A DNA stretch of 64,000 nt from Herbaspirillum sp. GW103 (GTDB lineage: Bacteria; Pseudomonadota; Gammaproteobacteria; Burkholderiales; Burkholderiaceae_D), in the NCBI RefSeq assembly GCF_000261365.1, contig NZ_AJVC01000003.1:806001-870000 (forward strand). The letters are read 5' to 3'. The position numbers were made by a program, and so were the translations under genes. Shown one piece after another: positions 16,500-24,993 of the stretch. The notes beneath the pieces are model-generated. The model was not told the DNA's origin, ran no database searches, and saw nothing but the letters and a program-made list of their open reading frames with translations. Each line of letters opens with the position of its first letter. Position 1 is the stretch's first letter.

Positions 16500-17441
16500 T
16501 TACATGGCCTGCACGATCATCTCGCCTGAACGGCCGGGCAACTCGCCCCAGGCGATCGGCAGGATGGGCAGGACGTCATTCTTGATGCTCTGGTAGTAGT
16601 CGCCCATGGACACCAGTTCATAGCCTTGGGCACGCCAGCCGGTGAGCAGTCGTTCGAAAATGGGGCCGAGTTTCTGTCCTTCAAGTTCCGCGTGCAGAGT
16701 GAAAACGTGATCACGTGGTTCTTTGGTCAACTGAAGCAAAAACTCAGCGGCATTGTCCGCATCGATCATCTTGCCGCCGATCTCGCGGCCCAGGATTTCG
16801 TCCAGCGTGGGCAGCGTGGTCGGCAATTGCACGCAGGACAGCGGTTTGCCGAAGGCCGAGAGGCGATGCGGGCCCGCATCGGCATCGGCCAGGCGGCCAT
16901 CCTCGCGCAACTGCGCGCGGCCGTCCGAAGAATAGGCCATGCCGAACTGGTCCAGCTGGACGAAGGCGTGCTCATTCATCTGCCAGCCGGCCGCACCGTG
17001 GGTACGCGGCGCCTGGCCGAAGATCTCGCGGTAGCGGGCATGGGAACGGTGCATGGTTTCGACCGTCCATTGGGCCGGGGCGGTGCGCACGTCGTCCTGC
17101 CAGACGCGGTGGTCCCAGGTATGGATGCCGCATTCGAAGCCGGCGTCCCGGGCTGCGCGCATGAATTGCGCGCAGGTCTTGCCGATATCGGGGGCCGGCA
17201 GCAGGGTGCCGTACATCAGGGTCTTCAGGCCGTAGTGTTCCACCACCGAGGTGCGCGAGACCTTGCTGAAGAAACCGGGGCGGAAGATCTGTTTGAGTGC
17301 CCAGCCGGTATGGTCCGGGCCCAGCGAAAAGAGGAACGTGGCGCCCGCACCATGGCGACGCAGCTGATTGATCAGGTTGGGGACGCCCACGCGGGTGCCG
17401 CGGTAGGTATCGGCGTCGATCTTGAGAGTGAGTTTGGGCAA
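16500..17441 (-). CDS. arnD: 4-deoxy-4-formamido-L-arabinose-phosphoundecaprenol deformylase ArnD
   Basis: A protein of about 313 residues of the NodB polysaccharide deacetylase family. LPKLTLKIDADTYRGTRVGVPNLI matches the ArnD N-terminus with the metal-binding Asp pair, and FECGIHTWDHRVWQDD carries the two metal-binding His. GAAGWQMNEHAF and FTLHAELEG are also ArnD-like. It removes the formyl group from undecaprenyl-phosphate-Ara4FN. TTG at 17441 matches the family N-terminus; the only upstream in-frame ATG (17546) adds 35 basic, non-family residues. No strong ribosome-binding site is seen for either. A terminator stands between this gene and the rest of the arn genes. Confidence 0.9.
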   Translation of the reverse strand: MPKLTLKIDADTYRGTRVGVPNLINQLRRHGAGATFLFSLGPDHTGWALKQIFRPGFFSKVSRTSVVEHYGLKTLMYGTLLPAPDIGKTCAQFMRAARDAGFECGIHTWDHRVWQDDVRTAPAQWTVETMHRSHARYREIFGQAPRTHGAAGWQMNEHAFVQLDQFGMAYSSDGRAQLREDGRLADADAGPHRLSAFGKPLSCVQLPTTLPTLDEILGREIGGKMIDADNAAEFLLQLTKEPRDHVFTLHAELEGQKLGPIFERLLTGWRAQGYELVSMGDYYQSIKNDVLPILPIAWGELPGRSGEMIVQAM

Positions 17442-17646
17442 TTCGCTGGACCGGAAAAGAAGGTAATCGGCGGTGGTCCGCCATGTTCTGGGCGTGGCGC
17501 CAGGCGTTGGTCTGCGGTGACGGACGACAAGTTGCGAGACTAGCATCCTGCGCGGGATAGAACAATATGCAGCGGCGCAGCATTGAGGGGCAATGCAGTG
17601 TCAGCTAAGGGATCTGTTCTGCATTCAAGCAGGCCGGGAAATGAGC

Positions 17647-17677
17647 AAAAAAGCAAAACCGCGCCGAAGCGCGGTTT
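17647..17677 (-). terminator. Intrinsic terminator between the arnA dehydrogenase gene and arnD
   Basis: AAACCGCGC (17656-17664), loop CGAA, GCGCGGTTT (17669-17677). On the minus strand it is followed by TGCTTTTTTGC. It would end the arnT-to-arnA transcript before arnD. Confidence 0.85.
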
Positions 17678-17704
17678 GCCTTGGTCCATCTGACAAGCAG
17701 ACGA

Positions 17705-18760
17705 TCAGTCCATCAGCGCACGAGCCTGAGCCACCTGGCTGCGGTAGGCGTCGAAGATATTGCGCAGGGTGTCGGCCATGGTGGTCTTGGGCGCCCAGTT
17801 CAGTTCTTCGCAGGTGTTGGTGATCTTGGGCACGCGGTTCTGCACGTCCTGGTAACCCTTGCCGTAGTAGGCCGCGGAGGTGGTCTCGACCAGTTGCACC
17901 TGCTTGGCGGTCTCGGCGTACTCAGGATACTCGGCGGCCAGCTTCAACATCATGTCAGCCAGATCCTTGATGGAGTAGTTGTTGGTCGGGTTGCCGATGT
18001 TGTAGATCTTGCCGGAGGCTACGCCGCCTTCGTTGGCGATGATCTTCATCAGGGCATCGATGCCGTCATCGATGTAGGTGAAGGCGCGCTTCTGCTGGCC
18101 GCCGTCGACCAGGGAGATGTTCTCGCCACGGACGATGTGGCCGAAGAACTGGGTCACCACGCGCGACGAACCTTCCTTGGGGGTGTGGATCGAGTCCAGG
18201 CCGGCGCCGATCCAGTTGAACGGACGGAACAGGGTGAAGTTCAGGCCCGATTCCATGCCATAGCCCCAGATCACGCGGTCCATCAGTTGCTTGGCGCAGG
18301 AGTAGATCCAGCGCGGCTTGTTGATGGGGCCGCAGATCAGTTCGGATTCTTCCGGATCGAACTCCTCGTCATGGCACATGCCATAGACTTCCGAGGTCGA
18401 GGGGAAGACCAGGTGCTTCTTGTACTTGGCCGCCGAACGCACGATCGGCAGGTTGGCTTCGAAGTCCAGCTCGAAGACGCGCAGCGGGGCATTCACGTAG
18501 GTCGACGGGGTGGCGATGGCCACTAGTGGCAGGATCACGTCGCACTTCTTGACGTGATATTCCACCCATTCCTGATTGATGGTGATGTCGCCCTCGAAGA
18601 AGTGCATGCGCGACTTGTAGGCCTCGTTTTCCAGAATGTCGGTGATGCGGTCGGTCATCATGTCCATGCCATAGACGTGCCAGTCCGTGGTTTCCAGGAT
18701 GCGCTTGGACAGGTGATGGCCGATGAAGCCGTTGACGCCGAGAATGAGGACTTTTTTCAT
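17705..18760 (-). CDS. arnA: UDP-glucuronate oxidative decarboxylase, equivalent of the ArnA C-terminal half
   Basis: A short-chain dehydrogenase-type protein of 351 residues. MKKVLILGVNGFIGHHLSKRIL has the NAD-binding GxxGxxG, and FPSTSEVYGM, NKPRWIYSCAKQLMDRVIW (Tyr153 and Lys157 of the YxxxK pair) and FTLFRPFNWIGAGLD match ArnA. It converts UDP-glucuronic acid to UDP-4-keto-pentose in the cytosol. In E. coli this activity is fused behind a formyltransferase in one 660-residue protein; here the formyltransferase is the separate gene immediately upstream. Other pentose-forming decarboxylases are close relatives, but the arn context decides. Confidence 0.94.
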   Translation of the reverse strand: MKKVLILGVNGFIGHHLSKRILETTDWHVYGMDMMTDRITDILENEAYKSRMHFFEGDITINQEWVEYHVKKCDVILPLVAIATPSTYVNAPLRVFELDFEANLPIVRSAAKYKKHLVFPSTSEVYGMCHDEEFDPEESELICGPINKPRWIYSCAKQLMDRVIWGYGMESGLNFTLFRPFNWIGAGLDSIHTPKEGSSRVVTQFFGHIVRGENISLVDGGQQKRAFTYIDDGIDALMKIIANEGGVASGKIYNIGNPTNNYSIKDLADMMLKLAAEYPEYAETAKQVQLVETTSAAYYGKGYQDVQNRVPKITNTCEELNWAPKTTMADTLRNIFDAYRSQVAQARALMD

Positions 18761-18789
18761 AATGTTGAGAGCTAGTGAATGGCCGGACT

Positions 18790-19707
18790 TCAGGAGGCCA
18801 TGTATTTCAGGTAATTGTTGAGTGAAGCATCCTGATCATTGATCTGGATGCCCAGAATCTGCAGGAAGTTGCCATCGCCACAACGGGCGTACAACTTGCC
18901 ACCTTCGAAGAACTTGTCCTGCGTACCGTGGGCCCGCTGCAGCGCGGGATGGGCCGCTGGCGGAACCAGCCGGGTTCTCGTGACCGTAATTTTATCACCC
19001 GCGATTTCTTCGAAGGCGCCAGGATAGGGCGGGGCCACCGCGCGCACCAGATTATGGACCTCGCCGGCGGTACGACGCCAGTCGATGCGGCCATCTTCGG
19101 GCTTGCGGCCGCTGAAGTAGCTGCCTTGCGAGAGCTCATTGGGCAGGTTGGGGGTCTGGCCGGCCAGCATGGCCGGCAGCACGTTCCAGAGCGTCATTTC
19201 GGCGGCCACGACGACCTTGCCGAAGACTTCATGGGCGGTGTCGTCGGGCAGGATGGGCACGGCCGTCTGCGCCACGATGGCGCCGGCGTCCGGCTTGACC
19301 GTCATTTCATGCAGGGTGGCGCCGGTCTCGGTTTCGCCGTGCAGCACCGCCCAGTTGATGGGCACGCGCCCGCGATACTTGGGCAGCAGCGAGCCGTGCA
19401 TGTTGTAGGCACCGCGCCTGGCGCAGGCCAGTACTTCCACCGGCAGCATATGGCGGTAATAGAAACTGAAGATAAAGTCCGGCTGTGCGGCCTGCAGCTG
19501 GGCCAGCAACTGCGGCGAGCGCGCATCGGCGGGGGTGATGCAGGCAATGCCGTGCTCGCGGCACAGGCCGGCCACCGAACCGAACCAGATGTTCTCGGCA
19601 GCGTTGTCCTCATGGGTGACCACCAGGGACACCTGCACGCCGCGGGCGAGCAAGACCTTCAGGCAGCGTACACCCACATCATGGTAGGCAAAGACGACGG
19701 CGTTCAT
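18790..19707 (-). CDS. arnA: UDP-Ara4N formyltransferase, equivalent of the ArnA N-terminal half
   Basis: A protein of 305 residues of the methionyl-tRNA formyltransferase fold. Asn102 and His104 (in YNMHGSLLPKYRG) and Asp140 are at the same positions as the catalytic triad of E. coli ArnA. PINWAVLHGETETGATLH and RIDWRRTAGEVHNLVRAVAPPYPGAF are also typical. It formylates UDP-Ara4N with 10-formyl-tetrahydrofolate. The ATG overlaps the arnC stop by four bases, so the two are translationally coupled. It ends 29 bases before the dehydrogenase gene. Confidence 0.94.
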   Translation of the reverse strand: MNAVVFAYHDVGVRCLKVLLARGVQVSLVVTHEDNAAENIWFGSVAGLCREHGIACITPADARSPQLLAQLQAAQPDFIFSFYYRHMLPVEVLACARRGAYNMHGSLLPKYRGRVPINWAVLHGETETGATLHEMTVKPDAGAIVAQTAVPILPDDTAHEVFGKVVVAAEMTLWNVLPAMLAGQTPNLPNELSQGSYFSGRKPEDGRIDWRRTAGEVHNLVRAVAPPYPGAFEEIAGDKITVTRTRLVPPAAHPALQRAHGTQDKFFEGGKLYARCGDGNFLQILGIQINDQDASLNNYLKYMAS

Positions 19708-20723
19708 AGGGCTTGCTTGTCTTCTGAAGTAGCTTGCTCAAGGATGGCCTGCACCACATAGCGCGGGCGCGAGCGCACCTGCATGTAGATGCGGCCGATG
19801 TATTCGCCCAGCAGGCCGATGGAGAACAGGATCACGCCCATCAGGAAGAAGGTGATGGCGAACAGCGTGAACACCCCGCCCACTTCGGCACCGATGAGCA
19901 GGCGGCGCAGCACGATGAGGATGAACAGCGCGGCCGAAGCGAACGACAGGGCAATACCCAGCAGCGAGAAGAATTGCAGCGGCACCAGCGAGAAGCCCGT
20001 CACCAGGTCGAAGTTCAGGCGGATCAGGCTGTAGAAGGAATATTTCGATTCCCCGGCCGAGCGTTCTTCATGTTCCACCACGATCTCGGTCGGATTGCGC
20101 GCGAAGGTGTAGGCCAGCGCCGGTACGAAGGTATTGACCTCGCGGCACTGATTGACCAGGTCAATGACATTGCGACCATAGGCGCGCAGCATGTTGCCCT
20201 GGTCGGTCATCTTGATGCGGGTGATCTTTTCACGCAGGCGGTTCATGGCCTTGGAGGCATAGGTGCGCCAGGCCGAATCCTGGCGCTTGCGGCGGATCGA
20301 GCCGACGTAGTCGTAGCCTTCACGCATCTTGGCCACCAGGTTGCCGATTTCTTCGGGCGGATTCTGCAGGTCGGCGTCCAGGGTCACCACGACTTCGCCA
20401 CGGGTGGCTTCGAAGCCGGCCATGATGGCCATGTGTTGACCATAGTTGCCATTGAAGAGCACCACGCGCGTCACATCCGGGCGGATGCGGTATTGCTCGG
20501 CCAGGATGCCGGCGGAGCGGTCGCGACTGCCATCGTTGACGAAGATGACTTCATAGCGGTATCCCAGGGCGTCCAGCGCCGGGTAGAGGCGCTCGAACAG
20601 TTTGGAGAGCCCGGATTCCTCGTTGTATACCGGGATGACGACGGACAGTTCTGGTTTCATCAAATATCGTAAATTGCTGGAATTGCGTGGTGTCGGCACG
20701 GACGGAGCCGTATCGACGTCCAT
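19704..20723 (-). CDS. arnC: Undecaprenyl-phosphate 4-deoxy-4-formamido-L-arabinose transferase ArnC
   Basis: A family 2 glycosyltransferase of 339 residues as drawn. ELSVVIPVYNEESGLSKLFERL and VVTLDADLQNPPEEI carry the GT-A fold and the metal-binding DxD-type motif; QDSAWRTYASKAMNRLREKI and GESKYSFYSLIRLNFDLVTGF follow. Two C-terminal membrane helices end in IGLLGEYIGRIYMQVRSRPRY. It moves Ara4FN from UDP to undecaprenyl phosphate at the inner membrane. An ATG at 20660 (MKPELSVV) fits the family N-terminus better and gives 318 residues; neither start has a clear ribosome-binding site. Confidence 0.93.
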   Translation of the reverse strand: MDVDTAPSVPTPRNSSNLRYLMKPELSVVIPVYNEESGLSKLFERLYPALDALGYRYEVIFVNDGSRDRSAGILAEQYRIRPDVTRVVLFNGNYGQHMAIMAGFEATRGEVVVTLDADLQNPPEEIGNLVAKMREGYDYVGSIRRKRQDSAWRTYASKAMNRLREKITRIKMTDQGNMLRAYGRNVIDLVNQCREVNTFVPALAYTFARNPTEIVVEHEERSAGESKYSFYSLIRLNFDLVTGFSLVPLQFFSLLGIALSFASAALFILIVLRRLLIGAEVGGVFTLFAITFFLMGVILFSIGLLGEYIGRIYMQVRSRPRYVVQAILEQATSEDKQAL

Positions 20724-20851
20724 AAATCAAAGGCCCGATGCGCCACGATCAGCTTCATCGCGGCGTTCAGGCCAGGGAGTGTGCTGCTGCGACATTGCAG
20801 GAATGCAAATAAATCGAATTATGCCGAATTTCTTCGCATCAACCGCAAAAA

Positions 20852-21973
20852 TCAGCCAAGCACCGATTTTACCGTTTCAACTGCGCGCTCAACGTCTTCT
20901 TTACTCATTGCATTGAACATGGGCAGCGAGACGATGCGCTGGCCGACGCGCTCGGCCACCGGGAACATGCCTTCCTTGAAGCCGCGTTCACGGTAGAGCT
21001 TGAGCAAATGAATGGCCGGGTAGTGATAGCCAATGCCGATCTGCTTTTCCATCATCTTTTCCATGAAGGCGGCGCGGGTGATGCGTTCTGGCAGGACCAG
21101 CTGGAACATGTGCCAGTTGGAGTTGTCGAGATCGGCCACCGGCAGCTGGGCACCGTAGTTGGCTTCGAAGTCGCTGCCGAAGCAGGCGAAATAGTGGCGT
21201 GCCAGCGCCTTGCGATGGGCGGTAATGGCGTCGATATGGGCGAACTGCCCCAGGCCGATGGCGGCGGCCACATCGGTCATGTTGAACTTGCCACCCAGGA
21301 CGTCCACTTCCAGGCCGTCGAAGCCGCTGCGGGTGACGCCCTGCAGGCGGTATTTCTCGGCCAGGCGGGCTTCCTCGGCATTGTTGAGCACCAGGAAACC
21401 GCCTTCGGAGCTGGTGACGTTCTTGTTGGCCTGCAGGCTGAAGGAAACGAAGTCGCCGAAGGCGCCGATGCGCTTGCCGTTCCAGGTCGATCCCAGTGCC
21501 TGGGCGGCGTCTTCCACCACGCGCAGCTGGTGCTTGGCGGCAATGGCGTAGAGGCGGTCCATGTCCACCGGCAGGCCGGACAGGTAGATCGGGATGATGG
21601 CCCTGGTACGCGGGGTGATGGCCGCCTCCAGCTGATCCAGGTCGATGTTGCGGGTGACCGGATCAATGTCGGCAAAGACCGGGGTGGCGCCGGTCTCCAG
21701 GATCACGTTGGCGGTGGCGACCCAGGAGATCGGGGTGGTGATGACCTCATCGCCCGGCCCGATGCCAGCGATGCGCAGGGCGATTTCCATCGTGCAGGTG
21801 CCGGAATTGAAGGTGCGCACGATGCGCCCGTCCAGGTACTCCGACAAGGCCTTTTCGAAGGCCTGCACCTTGGGGCCGCTGGTGATCCAGCCCGATCGCA
21901 GCACGTCGCCGACGGCGGCGATGGTGGCTTCATCGATGGTGGGTTTGGCAAACGGCAGAAAGGGCAGGCTCAT
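20852..21973 (-). CDS. arnB: UDP-4-amino-4-deoxy-L-arabinose aminotransferase ArnB
   Basis: A DegT/DnrJ/EryC1 family aminotransferase of 373 residues: LPFAKPTIDEATIAAVGDVLRSGWITSGPKVQAFE, FNSGTCTMEIALRIAGI, VVEDAAQALGSTWNGKRIGAFGDFVSFSLQANKNVTSSEGG. Lys184 in QANKNVTSSEGG is the PLP lysine, matching Lys188 of the E. coli enzyme. It makes UDP-Ara4N with glutamate as amino donor in the cytosol. It is 97 bases from the EamA-like gene upstream and 128 bases from arnC downstream. Confidence 0.95.
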   Translation of the reverse strand: MSLPFLPFAKPTIDEATIAAVGDVLRSGWITSGPKVQAFEKALSEYLDGRIVRTFNSGTCTMEIALRIAGIGPGDEVITTPISWVATANVILETGATPVFADIDPVTRNIDLDQLEAAITPRTRAIIPIYLSGLPVDMDRLYAIAAKHQLRVVEDAAQALGSTWNGKRIGAFGDFVSFSLQANKNVTSSEGGFLVLNNAEEARLAEKYRLQGVTRSGFDGLEVDVLGGKFNMTDVAAAIGLGQFAHIDAITAHRKALARHYFACFGSDFEANYGAQLPVADLDNSNWHMFQLVLPERITRAAFMEKMMEKQIGIGYHYPAIHLLKLYRERGFKEGMFPVAERVGQRIVSLPMFNAMSKEDVERAVETVKSVLG

Positions 21974-22070
21974 GGTGAAATCCGGTCAGACGATATTCAG
22001 GGGGGAGGGCCGCGCCAGGCGGCAGGGCTGTTGCCGGCGCGCCGGGCGCACGGCAACGCGGTATTGTAAA

Positions 22071-22442
22071 TCAGCTTCTGGTCAGCAAGACCACACCGAC
22101 GATGATCACGCCAATGGCCAGCAGGCGCTGCGGGGTGACCGCCTCACCCAGGAAGTACCAGGCACCGATGGCATTGATGATGTAGCCCAGGGAAAGCAGC
22201 GGGTAGGCGATGGTCACATCCACGCGCGACAGGCCGATGATCCACACGCCGACCGAAATCACGTAGCAGGACAGGCCACCGATGATGGGCAGCTGGGTGG
22301 CCAGCTTGAGCCCGGTGGAAAACCAGTTGTCCGCCGTCAGGTGGATCGCGCCGACGGCATTGGTGCCGGCCTTGAGCAGCAATTGTGCAACTGCGTTCAG
22401 GCAGATGCCGACAAAGATGAAGCCAAATGTCGTCAGGTTCAT
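22071..22442 (-). CDS. Small EamA/SMR-like membrane protein, ArnE/ArnF-type flippase subunit
   Basis: A protein of 123 residues with four membrane helices (FIFVGICLNAVAQLLLKAGTNA; LPIIGGLSCYVISVGVWIIGLSRVD; IAYPLLSLGYIINAIGAWYFLGEAV; LLAIGVIIVGVVLLTR). In enterics ArnE and ArnF form a heterodimer that is thought to flip undecaprenyl-phosphate-Ara4N. Here a single such gene is present, overlapping the arnT stop by four bases, so it may act as a homodimer. A more general small multidrug exporter is possible, but the context favours Ara4N. Confidence 0.82.
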   Translation of the reverse strand: MNLTTFGFIFVGICLNAVAQLLLKAGTNAVGAIHLTADNWFSTGLKLATQLPIIGGLSCYVISVGVWIIGLSRVDVTIAYPLLSLGYIINAIGAWYFLGEAVTPQRLLAIGVIIVGVVLLTRS

Positions 22443-24166
22443 TTCGCGGCCTTCTTCTCGCCAGCGGCCGGAACGGCGGGGGCCGGATCATTGGCCACGA
22501 TCACCCGGCGCGGGTCCTGGCCGATCAGGCGCATGGGCAGCTTGCGCTCGACCAGCTGCTTGTAGATGGTCGGATCGATGATGGCGATATCCTTCTTGCC
22601 GGCGGCATGGTCGGCCACCCACTGTGCCACGAAGGCATCGACGGTCGGCAGCCACAGCTGCGGTTCCTGCTTGAGGCCGAACTCCATCTCATCGGCATGC
22701 TCCACCAGGATCATGGTGCGGCGCAGATAGAAGGGCAGGGCCTGTTCATAGCGGCCGACCAGATAGATCGGTGTTTCCGGCTTCAGTTCGGCCTGCAGGA
22801 CGGGCACGTAGTCCACGCCTGCGGAATAGCGGCCTTGCGGGTCATGGCCCAGCATCAGCAACTGGCCGGCCAGGAAGGCGGTGGTCGCCAGTGAGGTCAC
22901 GGCCCAGTCCTTGTGCTGACGCGCCAGACGGATGGCGGCGATGCCGCCGACGAAGAAGATCAGGGCACCCGCATACAGGTAGGGCACGTGGGCTTCGATC
23001 AGCGGCAGGGAGTAGGCGTTCTTGGCCAGCGAGGGCACGCGCGGGATGAAGGCCAGCGCCACCGCCGAGGGCAGGGCCACCAGCGAGCCGGCCCAGGCCA
23101 GCGCCTTGTAGTCGGCTTCTTCCAGATAGCAGGCGATCAGCAATGCCAGCGCCGGGAAGATCGGCAGGATGTAGGAGGGTAGCTTGGAGTCCGAGATGCT
23201 GAAGAACACGAAGATGAATACCGCCCACACCAGCAGCAGTCGCTTGGGCTGGAAGCGTCCGCCGTTGAGACTGTTGTAGCCGGCCGTATCGCGCTGTTCG
23301 CGGGTGCCTTTCCACAGGCTCTGGAAGAACACGCCCAGCCAGGGAATGATGCCCAGTACCAGAATGGGGATGAAGTAGTACCACGGACCGGTGCGGCTAT
23401 GAATCTTGGTGGTGAAGCGCTGGAAGTGTTCGTGGATGAAGAAGAACTGCGGGAACTCCGGATTGCGCAGCGACACCGCCAGGAACCAGGGGGTGCAGAT
23501 CGCAAAGAACAGGATCAGGCCCTTGATCAGGTGCAGCCGCTTCCAGATCGCCCAGTCGCGCGCGAAGATTGAATAGAGTACCAACACCGCGCCCGGCAGG
23601 ACGATACCGATCAGACCCTTGGACAGCACCGCCAGCGCCATGCCGGCCCAGCACAGCAGCATCCAGTTGCGCTGGCTCTCGCGGGAGGCGCCGTCGCGCT
23701 GCGCCATCAGGAGCGAACAGAGGGCGATGGTCATCATCCCCGACAGCCCCATGTCCAGCGTATTGATGTGGCCCATGCCCGCCCAGAAGAAGCTGGAGGC
23801 CAGCACCAGTGCCGCATAGAAGCCCACGCGGCCATTGAAGATGCGGGTGCCGGTATAGCTCGCCAGGCCGATGCCGAGCAGGCCGCACAGGCCCGTCCAC
23901 AGGCGCGCCTGCCATTCACCCAGGCCAAACAGCTCGAAGGTGATGGCATTCATCCAGGTTTGCAGGGGTGGCTTCTCGAAGTACTTGATGCCGTTCAGGC
24001 GGGTGGTGATCCAGTCTTGCGTGGCCACCATCTCGCGCGCCATTTCGGCATAGCGGCCCTCGTCGGTGGGCACCAGCACGCGGGCGCCCAGCATCCAGAA
24101 CCAGACCAGCAGGAAGAGAATGATCAGCGTCCAGACGAACGCCTTGGATTTGTACAGTTCGCGCAT
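22439..24166 (-). CDS. arnT: Lipid A 4-amino-4-deoxy-L-arabinose transferase ArnT
   Basis: A GT-C membrane glycosyltransferase of 575 residues (E. coli ArnT has 550). The first periplasmic loop has TDEGRYAEMAREMVATQDWITTRLNGIKYFEKPPLQTW, with the catalytic acidic residues after the first helix and the YFEKPPL motif. About twelve membrane segments and a C-terminal soluble domain follow. It transfers Ara4N from undecaprenyl phosphate to lipid A phosphates on the periplasmic side, which lowers negative charge and protects against polymyxin-type peptides. First gene of the arn transcript; its ATG lies 57 bases after the stop of the Mth938 gene. Confidence 0.95.
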   Translation of the reverse strand: MRELYKSKAFVWTLIILFLLVWFWMLGARVLVPTDEGRYAEMAREMVATQDWITTRLNGIKYFEKPPLQTWMNAITFELFGLGEWQARLWTGLCGLLGIGLASYTGTRIFNGRVGFYAALVLASSFFWAGMGHINTLDMGLSGMMTIALCSLLMAQRDGASRESQRNWMLLCWAGMALAVLSKGLIGIVLPGAVLVLYSIFARDWAIWKRLHLIKGLILFFAICTPWFLAVSLRNPEFPQFFFIHEHFQRFTTKIHSRTGPWYYFIPILVLGIIPWLGVFFQSLWKGTREQRDTAGYNSLNGGRFQPKRLLLVWAVFIFVFFSISDSKLPSYILPIFPALALLIACYLEEADYKALAWAGSLVALPSAVALAFIPRVPSLAKNAYSLPLIEAHVPYLYAGALIFFVGGIAAIRLARQHKDWAVTSLATTAFLAGQLLMLGHDPQGRYSAGVDYVPVLQAELKPETPIYLVGRYEQALPFYLRRTMILVEHADEMEFGLKQEPQLWLPTVDAFVAQWVADHAAGKKDIAIIDPTIYKQLVERKLPMRLIGQDPRRVIVANDPAPAVPAAGEKKAAK

Positions 24167-24222
24167 TGACAGCGGTTCCTTGTTGCGTGTTCTTCGGTTT
24201 CTTGTCGCGGCAGGTGCCGGCG

Positions 24223-24603
24223 TCAGGCCTGGGGTGCGATGATCAGCGCCAGGGCCACCTTGCGCCCTTCGGCCATGAGAATGTTGTAGGTGCGGCAGGC
24301 CGCCTGGTTATCCATGCACTCCACGCCGATGCGGCGCGCGGTCAGCGCCGTGGTCAGCCTGGGATGCACGAAGCGCTGGCGTTCGCCGGTGCCCAGGATG
24401 ACCACATCGGGCGCGGTAGCATCGATCTGGGCGAAATGCTCGGTGGTGAGTGCCTCGAAGCGCTCTACCGGCCACGGCACCGGTTCACTTTCGGGCAGTA
24501 CCAGCAGGCTGTTGGTGAACCGGATGGCATTGAGCTCGACACCGTCTTCGTCGTAGGCGGTGACGGTCTGGTATTGCTTGGTTTCGGTCGAATGGAGCTT
24601 CAT
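24223..24603 (-). CDS. Mth938-like domain protein (DUF498)
   Basis: A protein of 126 residues from ATG 24603: MKLHSTETKQYQTVTAYDEDG, then PDVVILGTGERQRFVHPRLTTALTARRIGVECMDNQAACRTYNILMAEGRKVALALII. The LGTG-x5-P and the CM-x2-QAACRTYNIL segments define the family, which includes the human assembly factor NDUFAF3. The bacterial role is not established. An upstream ATG would add 25 residues without family similarity. It precedes arnT on the same strand with a 56-base gap and may share its promoter. Confidence 0.85.
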   Translation of the reverse strand: MKLHSTETKQYQTVTAYDEDGVELNAIRFTNSLLVLPESEPVPWPVERFEALTTEHFAQIDATAPDVVILGTGERQRFVHPRLTTALTARRIGVECMDNQAACRTYNILMAEGRKVALALIIAPQA

Positions 24604-24993
24604 CGCAGATGGGCAGGATGGGTTGCAGGCGGCCCCGCGGGGCGAACGTCCAGGCCATGATGTCAGGTCGACATACATCGCGGCAACCTGGTCGTAAAGT
24701 GCGCCATTGTAGCCGTTTCCGACCCTGGCGCACGCCTATTTGATTGATAAAATGCTTAGCTTTGGGCAAAATGGCCGGTTCCCGGCAAGCCCATGGGGCG
24801 CCGCCGCAGGCCTCTTTGCAAGTGCTTTACACTGCACTGCAGCAGGCAAAAACATGCAGGAAAATGACGGCAAGCGTGGTAATGGAGAGAGCCGCGAGGT
24901 AAAGGTTCCGGTCCGGCGCATGCGGCCGATGAAGCAGGGCAGGCCCGGCCGGCAGCCGGTGCGGCCTGGCGCGAAACGAATAGAGGAAGAGCT
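24604..24993. other. Divergent intergenic region upstream of alaA
   Basis: 390 bases between divergently read genes. It holds a TAAAAT (24748-24753) that could be a plus-strand -10 element, without a clear -35, and a GAGGAAGAG ribosome-binding site for alaA at 24983-24991. A reading frame starting at 24740 crosses the region but has no recognisable protein features and runs out of frame into alaA. Confidence 0.5.
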
